Assembly (NCBI RefSeq): GCF_039909015.1
Contig: NZ_CP150919.1
Coordinates: forward strand, 4,564,501-4,628,500
Length of the DNA: 64,000 bases
DNA from: Pseudomonas grandcourensis
Lineage (GTDB): Bacteria; Pseudomonadota; Gammaproteobacteria; Pseudomonadales; Pseudomonadaceae
Reading direction: 5' to 3'
The position numbers were made by a program, and so were the translations under genes. Positions 1 to 6,310 of this stretch are shown here, one piece after another; position 1 is the stretch's first letter; each line of letters begins with the position of its first letter. The notes under the pieces are model-generated. The model had not been told where the DNA came from. It did not search any database and was given only the letters and a program-made list of their open reading frames with translations.

Positions 1-176
1 CGAGAATGGCCAAGGAAAAAGCAGGAACGTCGACCGAACTGAGCGAGCGCCACCTCCAGATCGTAGGGAGCTTCGAAGTACCGTCCATTGAAGTACAACA
101 GAACATCCCATTGCACCTGATCGCGGGAGCACAGGAAGGCCACCATGGCCTTGCAGCGACCTTTGCCCTCTGACAT
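1..176 (-). CDS. Partial hypothetical protein, runs off the left edge
   Basis: A minus-strand frame opens with ATG at 176-174 and stays open for 58 codons to the window edge. It begins MSEGKGRCKAMVAFLCSR and later reads WDVLLYFNGRYF. I do not recognise the family. The composition looks protein-like (mixed hydrophobic and charged residues, no low complexity). It lies in the AT-richer left-hand insert and points away from the acyltransferase. The carboxy end is missing, so the length is unknown. It could be a real small cargo gene of the insert or a chance frame. Confidence 0.35.
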   Translation of the reverse strand, partial: MSEGKGRCKAMVAFLCSRDQVQWDVLLYFNGRYFEAPYDLEVALAQFGRRSCFFLGHS

Positions 177-523
177 CTATTGAGGCTGGCGACGATCTGA
201 ACGATTTACCCGGTAATCATCCGGTATCCGTTCAGCAATCGTCGCGCCTTGATGACTCGGCACTACTTTATTGATCCGGGTATCTCATCTTTCAAATACC
301 GCGAAGTGATTGCCAGCTGGATGCAAGGTTCAGCAAATAACACGCAATGACTTGTGGATTGAAAATCCATGAACTAGACATAACTCCACAGTCAGCTTCC
401 CCAAAGATAGGTAATGATTCCAGGTGCCTACTCACTTGTCAGGCTTGACGGGCCGGGCTCTGTCTCTGTGGTAGATCAGGTACAGCGGATGTAGAATCGA
501 TTTCTTTTTGACACCGAGAACCA
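177..523. other. Intergenic stretch upstream of the acyltransferase
   Basis: No convincing gene. A 32-codon frame at 252-350 on the plus strand (starting MTRHYFIDPGISSFKYRE) is protein-like but too short to call and may be a gene remnant. A short inverted repeat (GGATTgaaaATCC) lies near 357-369. I see no clear promoter for the gene that follows. Confidence 0.4.
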
Positions 524-1555
524 ATGCTCAACTCAATCCAGATACTGAGGGCCTTGGCAGCATGGCTGGTTGTCGGCCATCACTACATGCAACTTTTTTA
601 TAACCATAAGCTAGACGGGATCGCACCTCATCTGCTCCGAGACTTCGGCGCCATCGGTGTTGACTTGTTCTTTGTGATCAGCGGCTTTGTTATTTACGGA
701 TCCACACTTTCAAAACCAACAACACCAAAATCGTTCGCAGCCAACAGATTAGCCAGGGTTGCTCCGGCCTACTGGCTATTCTCCTCAATTACTGCCATCA
801 CGCTAATGTATGCCCCAGACTCAATCCCTCTTACTGCATTCGAGCCAGTATTTTTCCTGAAAAGCCTTTTGTTCATTCCAGCACAAAACCCTTCAGGCGT
901 GGGACTGTACCCTCTAATGACAGTAGGCTGGACATTGAACTATGAGGCATCCTTTTACTTAGTGTTTTTTTCTGCACTATTTCTTCCTGCCGCATATCGA
1001 GTGATCGGATTATTTCTAGGCATCATTGCCTTACAGCTAGCAGCGAAGAAAACGAATGGAGCGATTTCCTTCTACGGGAACACGATGGTTTGGGAGTTTT
1101 TGTTTGGCGTTGCACTGTCGATTGCCTACAAGCGCGGACTGGTAACTCGGATCCCTCCAATCGCAGGGCTACTCATGATGCTCGGGGCGCTTTTCGCAAT
1201 CGTCCATTTTGGGCCGGTGACACACAACCCCCTGCGCAGTGGCCTGCCGTGTGCCGCCATACTGTGTGCTTGCTTGTCTCAAGAAAGGTTTTTCCCAAAA
1301 CACAACTTTATCGCCCGGCTTGGTGATTGGTCTTACTCAACGTATTTGTGCCACGTACTGATCATCTGCGCCGCAATCAAGGTCAACGAGCACTTCGCAA
1401 CTAATCATGTACTGCTTGCCTTCGGAGTCATCGCTGCAATTACCTTAACGTCCTATGCAAGCTTCACGCTGGTAGAAATGCCAATTTCCCGTGCAGTGAA
1501 GAGAATGCAAGCGAGGACGGCAAATGCCAAAGCGGTACCTCAGGCCAATCAATAA
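524..1555 (+). CDS. Acyltransferase family 3 (O-antigen acetylase, OafA/YrhL type)
   Basis: A 343-residue integral membrane acyltransferase, probably transferring acetyl groups to a cell-surface polysaccharide. The family hallmarks are visible: an early membrane helix carrying the GHH motif (His19-His20, expected catalytic), then DLFFVISGFVIYG around residues 47-59, the NRLARVAPAYWL segment, and about ten hydrophobic helices ending in a family-like C-terminus. The ATG at 524 is preceded by a weak purine stretch. Codon use is clearly more AT-rich than the rest of the window, which suggests horizontal acquisition with the surrounding insert. No polysaccharide genes are next to it, so the substrate cannot be inferred. 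Family call firm, substrate unknown. Confidence 0.85.
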   Translation: MLNSIQILRALAAWLVVGHHYMQLFYNHKLDGIAPHLLRDFGAIGVDLFFVISGFVIYGSTLSKPTTPKSFAANRLARVAPAYWLFSSITAITLMYAPDSIPLTAFEPVFFLKSLLFIPAQNPSGVGLYPLMTVGWTLNYEASFYLVFFSALFLPAAYRVIGLFLGIIALQLAAKKTNGAISFYGNTMVWEFLFGVALSIAYKRGLVTRIPPIAGLLMMLGALFAIVHFGPVTHNPLRSGLPCAAILCACLSQERFFPKHNFIARLGDWSYSTYLCHVLIICAAIKVNEHFATNHVLLAFGVIAAITLTSYASFTLVEMPISRAVKRMQARTANAKAVPQANQ

Positions 1556-1683
1556 CTTGAGGAAACCCAGGCTGCTCAACGACTTAATTGAGTTTCAACT
1601 GATACTCGGTGAAGGCTTTGAATTGATCAACGTCATCTGGACTCAGCAGCTCCACCAAGAACGCCGCGCAGGGCATCGAGAAG
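1556..1683. other. Intergenic stretch with a decayed gene remnant
   Basis: No intact gene. On the minus strand, about 1582-1686, a frame reads like a protein carboxy-terminus (FSMPCAAFLVELLSPDDVDQ, then a stop at the TAA near 1582), but an in-frame stop lies just upstream near 1690. I read it as a gene relic, possibly of phage or mobile origin. Confidence 0.3.
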
Positions 1684-1818
1684 TTCACGGTTTAGGTGGC
1701 CGGAGTGTTCAAGCCTGACCGCAAGCAGGTGATGAAAGAGCACGACATCAACAACCATCGGGTCATTCACCAGCGGCTGATGGGGCACACAGACGTGAAG
1801 TTGACCAAACACAGACAA
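1684..1818 (+). pseudogene. Possible tyrosine-recombinase C-terminal relic
   Basis: At 1777-1812 the plus strand encodes HQRLMGHTDVKLTKH, which resembles the LGHxxxxxT box near the active site of tyrosine recombinases. The position where the catalytic Tyr would be expected is Arg, and the upstream reading is interrupted by a TAG near 1694, so it cannot be functional. It lies next to the 3' end of tRNA-Val, the classic place for an island integrase. The match is short and was made by eye, so the identification is tentative. Confidence 0.3.
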
Positions 1819-1850
1819 CAAAAAAGGGCCCACCTTTCGGTGAGCCCTTC
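1819..1850 (-). terminator. Intrinsic terminator of tRNA-Val(GAC)
   Basis: Read on the minus strand, AGGGCTCACC-gaaa-GGTGGGCCCT (one mismatch) is followed by TTTTTTGTTG. It lies 29 bases past the tRNA 3' end. Confidence 0.8.
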
Positions 1851-1878
1851 TAGACCGCCCAGCAGAGCGGATTTTGTT

Positions 1879-1955
1879 TGGTAGGCGCGATTGGACTCGA
1901 ACCAACGACCCCCACCATGTCAAGGTGGTGCTCTAACCAACTGAGCTACGTGCCT
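1879..1955 (-). tRNA. tRNA-Val (anticodon GAC)
   Basis: A 77-nt cloverleaf on the minus strand with encoded CCA. The D-arm box AGCTCAGTTGG, T-arm box GGTTCGAGTCC and anticodon loop TTGACAT (GAC) are all visible. The acceptor stem has one A-C mismatch as read. Its 3' end borders the AT-rich insert and integrase-like relic. Confidence 0.93.
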
Positions 1956-1968
1956 GCTGTGAGGCGGC

Positions 1969-1996
1969 ATTCTACGGAATTCCGGAGGGGTGTCAA
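1969..1996 (-). promoter_or_regulatory. Sigma-70 promoter of tRNA-Val(GAC)
   Basis: On the minus strand, -35 TTGACA (1996-1991) and -10 TAGAAT (1974-1969) are separated by 16 bases, and the tRNA starts 14 bases further on. Confidence 0.8.
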
Positions 1997-2139
1997 CACC
2001 TTTTTTCGCGCTAACCCTATGAATATGCAAAATATTTAATTTTGCCGGTACAAAGAAGATTTTCCGGGTGGCTGGCGGGCGATTTTCAACTCGGGTAGGA
2101 TCAACGCACTCGTAAAATATATTAAACAGAGGCTGCCGG

Positions 2140-3423
2140 ATGGCTAACACTCCCTACCCCGAGTCCTACTACGCCGCATCGGCCAATGCGGTTCCGCCGC
2201 GCCCGGCGTTACAGGATGACGTGGAGACCGATGTCTGTGTGATCGGCGCCGGTTATACGGGGCTGTCCTCTGCCTTGTTTCTGCTGGAGAACGGCTTCAA
2301 GGTCACGGTGCTCGAAGCCGCCGGGGTAGGTTTCGGGGCGTCCGGGCGCAATGGCGGCCAGATCGTTAACAGCTATAGCCGCGATATCGATGTCATCGAG
2401 CGCACGGTCGGTCCCAAGCAGGCCCAGCTGCTGGGGCAGATGGCGTTCGAGGGTGGACGAATCATTCGTGAGCGGGTCGCCAGGTACGACATTCAGTGCG
2501 ACTTGAAGGACGGTGGCGTGTTCGCCGCGATGACTGCCAAGCAGATGGGGCATCTCGAGTCCCAGAAGCGCCTGTGGGAGCGTTTCGGTCACACCCAGCT
2601 TGAGTTGATGGATCAACGTCGCATTCGCGAAGTAGTGGCTTGTGATCAATACGTCGGCGGGATGCTCGACATGAGTGGCGGCCACATCCATCCGCTTAAC
2701 CTGGCACTGGGTGAAGCGGCGGCGGTCGAGTCCCTGGGCGGGACGATTTACGAGCAGTCGCCAGCCGTACGCATCGTGCGTGGCGCGAATCCGGTGGTGC
2801 ACACGCCGCAGGGTAAGGTCCGGGCCAAATTCATCATCGTCGCCGGCAACGCTTATCTGGGCAACCTGGTGCCGGAACTGGCCGCCAAGTCGATGCCCTG
2901 CGGCACACAGGTGATTACCACCGAGCCATTGGGTGAAGAACTGGCGAAGACCCTGCTGCCTCAGGATTACTGTGTCGAAGACTGCAATTACTTGCTCGAC
3001 TACTACCGCCTCAGCGGCGACAAGCGTCTGATCTTCGGTGGTGGCGTGGTGTACGGCGCGCGGGATCCGGCGAACATCGAAGCGATCATCCGGCCGAAGA
3101 TGCTCAAGGCGTTCCCGCAGCTCAAGGACGTGAAGATCGATTACGCGTGGACCGGTAATTTCCTGCTGACGTTGTCGCGTCTGCCCCAAGTCGGCCGGCT
3201 GGGCGACAACATCTACTATTCCCAGGGCTGTAGCGGCCATGGGGTGACCTATACGCATTTGGCGGGTAAGGTCCTGGCCGAGGCATTACGCGGTCAGGCA
3301 GAACGTTTTGATGCGTTTGCCGACCTGCCTCACTACCCGTTCCCGGGTGGACAAATGCTGCGTACACCGTTTGCGGCATTGGGTGCGTGGTATTACGGAT
3401 TGCGGGACAAGTTCGGGTACTGA
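2140..3423 (+). CDS. FAD-dependent amine oxidoreductase (PuuB/OrdL type)
   Basis: A 427-residue DAO-family flavoenzyme, likely oxidising an amine or gamma-glutamyl-polyamine. The FAD-binding GxGxxG (Gly36-Ala-Gly38-Tyr-Thr-Gly41) is followed by an acidic residue at the end of the second strand (TVLEA) and by GASGRNGGQ, typical of the gamma-glutamylputrescine oxidoreductase group. The C-terminal part has YYSQGCSGHGVTYTHLAGK, the second FAD contact seen in these proteins. The length is normal. The ATG at 2140 has an AGAGG about 12 bases upstream. It is monocistronic, closed by a strong terminator. No other putrescine genes are next to it, so the exact substrate is inferred from family resemblance only. 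Confidence 0.85.
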   Translation: MANTPYPESYYAASANAVPPRPALQDDVETDVCVIGAGYTGLSSALFLLENGFKVTVLEAAGVGFGASGRNGGQIVNSYSRDIDVIERTVGPKQAQLLGQMAFEGGRIIRERVARYDIQCDLKDGGVFAAMTAKQMGHLESQKRLWERFGHTQLELMDQRRIREVVACDQYVGGMLDMSGGHIHPLNLALGEAAAVESLGGTIYEQSPAVRIVRGANPVVHTPQGKVRAKFIIVAGNAYLGNLVPELAAKSMPCGTQVITTEPLGEELAKTLLPQDYCVEDCNYLLDYYRLSGDKRLIFGGGVVYGARDPANIEAIIRPKMLKAFPQLKDVKIDYAWTGNFLLTLSRLPQVGRLGDNIYYSQGCSGHGVTYTHLAGKVLAEALRGQAERFDAFADLPHYPFPGGQMLRTPFAALGAWYYGLRDKFGY

Positions 3424-3434
3424 CTTGCTAAAAC

Positions 3435-3462
3435 AAAAGGCCCGCATTGATGCGGGCCTTTT
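3435..3462 (+). terminator. Bidirectional intrinsic terminator
   Basis: AAAAGGCCCGCA-ttga-TGCGGGCCTTTT, a perfect 12-bp stem with U-tracts on both strands. It ends the amine-oxidase transcript and can also stop minus-strand readthrough from xdhC. Confidence 0.9.
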
Positions 3463-3480
3463 GTTTAGATCAACATCGAA

Positions 3481-3549
3481 AGATCGCAGCCTGCGGCAGC
3501 TCCTACATGGGAATGCGTTCAGCGTAGGAGCTGCCGCAGGCTGCGATCT
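3481..3549. repeat. 26-bp perfect inverted repeat (intergenic REP-like element)
   Basis: Arms at 3481-3506 and 3524-3549 are exact reverse complements (core GTAGGAGCTGCCGCAGG) around a 17-base spacer. It lies between converging genes. It differs from the GTGGGAGCGGGC-type REPs elsewhere in the window and resembles another intergenic repeat class of fluorescent pseudomonads. Confidence 0.8.
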
Positions 3550-3556
3550 TTTGATC

Positions 3557-4528
3557 TTAAAGACGATCCCGTGGGATACCACTGCGAATCCGCAGGATGT
3601 CCGCCAGCACCGCCAACGCAATCTCCGCCGGCGTCTTGCTGCCCAGGTTCAATCCGATTGGCGCGTGAATCCGCCCCAACTCGACATCCCCCAGCCCGCC
3701 GATGCGCCGTAAGCGTTCGAAGCGCTTTTGCGAGGTCTGCATGGAGCCCATCACACCGATGTAGAACGCCTCGGTGCGCACTGCCTCCATCATCGCCAGG
3801 TCATCGATACGTGGGTCGTGGGTCAACGCCACCACCGCCGTGTCGCTGTGGCAACCGCCGTCGGCGATGAACACCGACGGCAGTTGGCGACGAATCTCCA
3901 CGTTTTCCAGCACGACGCCTTCCAGCACTTCGTCCCGCGGGTCACACAGAATCACCTCGAAGCCCAGACCCACGGCAAACTCCGCACAGGCCTGGGCGAC
4001 ACTGGAATACCCCGCCAGCAACAAACGCTGGGCCGCGCCAACCCGCACGCGCACCCGGTCGATCTCGCGTTCGATACGCACACCCTGCTCACGATCATCG
4101 AACAGGCTGCGCGCACCGCTTTGCAGGTCGACTTCGCGGATCAACCGACGTCGGCCCAACAGCGCCGACTCCAGCTCCCGCAGATGCGCTTGCACCTCGC
4201 AATCGGCATCAAGCTTCTCGACCAGCACATCCAGCACCCCGCCACACGGCAAGCTGACGCGGGAGCGTGGGTCGTCGCCTTCGCCGTAACGAACAACGCT
4301 GACCGGCTCCAGAAACGCGCCCTCGGCGACTCGCTCGAGAAAGTCTTCCTCGACACAGCCACCGGACAGCGAGCCGATCCAGTGCCCATCCGAGTTCACC
4401 GCCAGCAGCGAACCCGGCGCGCGCGGCGCCGAACCGTAGGTAGCGAGCACCGTACACAGCCAGATGCGCTGACCGGCCGCCGACCACTCCAGCGCCCGGC
4501 GTACGACTTGCAGATCCAGATGCTGCAT
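3557..4528 (-). CDS. XdhC/CoxI family molybdoenzyme maturation factor
   Basis: A 323-residue XdhC-type chaperone that in this family binds molybdenum cofactor and helps load or sulfurate it in hydroxylases of the xanthine dehydrogenase family. The N-terminal CoxI-like part has LATYGSAPRAPGSLLAV and SGGCVEEDF; the C-terminal Rossmann-like domain has LLAGYSSVAQACAEF and ends with PAEIALAVLADILRIR. I chose the ATG at 4528 because it lies one base after the cytochrome stop (TGATATG), which implies translational coupling; an in-frame start further upstream would overlap the cytochrome gene. It is the last gene of the aldehyde-oxidase operon, which explains its role. Confidence 0.9.
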   Translation of the reverse strand: MQHLDLQVVRRALEWSAAGQRIWLCTVLATYGSAPRAPGSLLAVNSDGHWIGSLSGGCVEEDFLERVAEGAFLEPVSVVRYGEGDDPRSRVSLPCGGVLDVLVEKLDADCEVQAHLRELESALLGRRRLIREVDLQSGARSLFDDREQGVRIEREIDRVRVRVGAAQRLLLAGYSSVAQACAEFAVGLGFEVILCDPRDEVLEGVVLENVEIRRQLPSVFIADGGCHSDTAVVALTHDPRIDDLAMMEAVRTEAFYIGVMGSMQTSQKRFERLRRIGGLGDVELGRIHAPIGLNLGSKTPAEIALAVLADILRIRSGIPRDRL

Positions 4529-4529
4529 A

Positions 4530-5768
4530 TCAGTGGGCCTTGTGCTCGAGCGGCGGCGCATCGGCCCGCAGCTTCTGCACGTCGTTCACTGCCAGATCAT
4601 TCGGCTGACCGCCCCAACCCTGACGCAGGTAGTTCAGCAGATCCGTGAGTTGCTCGTCGCCCAATTTCGCGGCGAACCCTGGCATCGGTTGCATGTGTTC
4701 GAAACCGGAGAACTTCTGTTCACCGATACCGTCGTCGATCACCCGTACCAGGTTGCGCGGATCTTCCAGGCGCAGCGTGGTGTTGCCGCGCATGGCCACG
4801 GCGATGTGCGGCTTGCCCTCACCTCCCGGCGCATGACAACCGGCGCAGACATTCAAATATTCCTGACGGCCGCGCTGGGCACTTGGGCTCAGCTTGTCCA
4901 ACGGCATTTCGGTGAGCACCTTCGCCGCAGGCGGCTGATCGCCGAGCAGGAAAGTCGCCATCGCCGCCAGATCCGGATCGCTGAGGCCCTGGGTGCTGTT
5001 GTGGAACACCGGGAACATCTCGTTGAACATCGTGCCCTGGGCGCTCATGCCGTGCTTGAGGAACGAGCTCAGGTCCTGGTGATTCCAGCCACGGGCCGCC
5101 AGGTCAGTGGCCAGCAGGCTCGGCGCCAGATAGCCATTGAGAATGCCGCCGGTCATGCGCTTGTCCTGCTGCATCGCACCCGGCAAGCCGCGTGGGGTGT
5201 GGCACTCGCCACAGTGACCCAGCACGTCGACCATGTACTGGCCGCGCTTCCAGGCTTCGCTCTTGCCCTCGGCAGGCTCCAGCTTCACGTCCTTGCCGTA
5301 CATCATGTTCCAGCCCATCAGGCCCAGGCGCACATTGAACGGGAAGCTCAGGCTGGTGACCGGTGCTGCGCGTTCGATCGGCTCGACGGTTTTCAGGTAG
5401 GCATGAATCGCGTCGGAATCCGCTCGCGGCATCAGGTGATACGAGGTGTAGGGCATCGCCGGATACAGGTTCGCGCCATCACGGCGCTTGCCTTCGGTCA
5501 GTGCGGCAAAGAACTCGTCATCGTTATACAGACCGATGCCGTGCTCTTTGCTCGGGGTGATGTTGGTGCCGTAGATCGTGCCGAACGGCGAGACGATCGG
5601 CAGACCGCCCGCGTACGGCGCGCCACCCGGTGCGGTGTGGCACGCCATGCAGTCGGCGGCACGGGCGAGGTATTCGCCTTGCTTGACTTGCACATCATCC
5701 GCGTGAGCTGCCACCACAGGCGCAGCCAGACCAACCGCCAACGCCAGGCGGCTAAGTAGAAGCTTCAT
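4530..5768 (-). CDS. Triheme cytochrome c, electron acceptor of the Mo oxidase
   Basis: A 412-residue exported cytochrome with three CxxCH heme sites: CMACH (Cys40-His44), CGECH near residue 190 and CAGCH near 315. A signal peptide (about residues 1-23, ending AAHA) sends it to the periplasm. The length and three-heme layout match cytochrome subunits of membrane alcohol/aldehyde dehydrogenases. Here it probably carries electrons from the Fe-S subunit to the respiratory chain. It starts two bases after the stop of the Fe-S subunit gene and is followed one base later by xdhC, so the genes are tightly co-translated. Confidence 0.92.
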   Translation of the reverse strand: MKLLLSRLALAVGLAAPVVAAHADDVQVKQGEYLARAADCMACHTAPGGAPYAGGLPIVSPFGTIYGTNITPSKEHGIGLYNDDEFFAALTEGKRRDGANLYPAMPYTSYHLMPRADSDAIHAYLKTVEPIERAAPVTSLSFPFNVRLGLMGWNMMYGKDVKLEPAEGKSEAWKRGQYMVDVLGHCGECHTPRGLPGAMQQDKRMTGGILNGYLAPSLLATDLAARGWNHQDLSSFLKHGMSAQGTMFNEMFPVFHNSTQGLSDPDLAAMATFLLGDQPPAAKVLTEMPLDKLSPSAQRGRQEYLNVCAGCHAPGGEGKPHIAVAMRGNTTLRLEDPRNLVRVIDDGIGEQKFSGFEHMQPMPGFAAKLGDEQLTDLLNYLRQGWGGQPNDLAVNDVQKLRADAPPLEHKAH

Positions 5769-5770
5769 GC

Positions 5771-6310
5771 TTAACCCTCCTTGACCAGGCCGAGATCGGT
5801 CAGCACGTTACGGGTGGCGCTGTAGTAACGCACGTACCCGGTGCAACGGCAGATGTGATGACCGAGGCTGTCCTCGATGACTTTTTCCAGCTGGCTTTTG
5901 ACGATCGGCTGACGCTGCAGCTTTTCCACCAGCACGGTCGCGGCATTGACGAAGCCCGGCGCGCAGTAGCTGCACTGGAAGGCAAATTCATCAACAAAGC
6001 GCTGCTGGATCGGGTTCAGCTCGGTGACCTTGCCCTGCTCGTCGCGGGTCGCATGGCCTTCGATGGTCCGAACCTTCTTGCCCTCGAAATAGTGTGCGCC
6101 GGTGATGCAGGTGCGCACTTCTTCGCTGGTGCCGTCCGGGTTGTCGACGATCACCACGCAGGCGTGGCAGATGCCCTGGCCACAGCCCAGGCGCGAACCG
6201 GTGAGGTTCTTGTACTCGTGCAGGTAGTCGATCATCGGCAGGTCATCAGGGATGTCCACCGGGCCGACGGATTGACCGTTGAGAGTCAGTTGAAGCGGAC
6301 GGTTAGCCAT
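5771..6310 (-). CDS. (2Fe-2S) subunit of aldehyde/N-heterocycle oxidase (IorA type)
   Basis: A 179-residue small subunit with both 2Fe-2S clusters of the xanthine-oxidase family. The plant-ferredoxin-type site CGQGICHAC lies in the N-terminal half, and the helical-domain cysteines CSYC and CRC in the C-terminal half (FQCSYCAPGFV and HICRCTGYVRY). I took ATG 6310 (MANRPLQL) as start because an upstream in-frame start would lie deep inside the preceding gene. The chosen start overlaps that gene's stop by 8 bases (ATGGCTAA). It has no signal of its own and probably reaches the periplasm folded with the Tat-exported large subunit. Confidence 0.92.
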   Translation of the reverse strand: MANRPLQLTLNGQSVGPVDIPDDLPMIDYLHEYKNLTGSRLGCGQGICHACVVIVDNPDGTSEEVRTCITGAHYFEGKKVRTIEGHATRDEQGKVTELNPIQQRFVDEFAFQCSYCAPGFVNAATVLVEKLQRQPIVKSQLEKVIEDSLGHHICRCTGYVRYYSATRNVLTDLGLVKEG

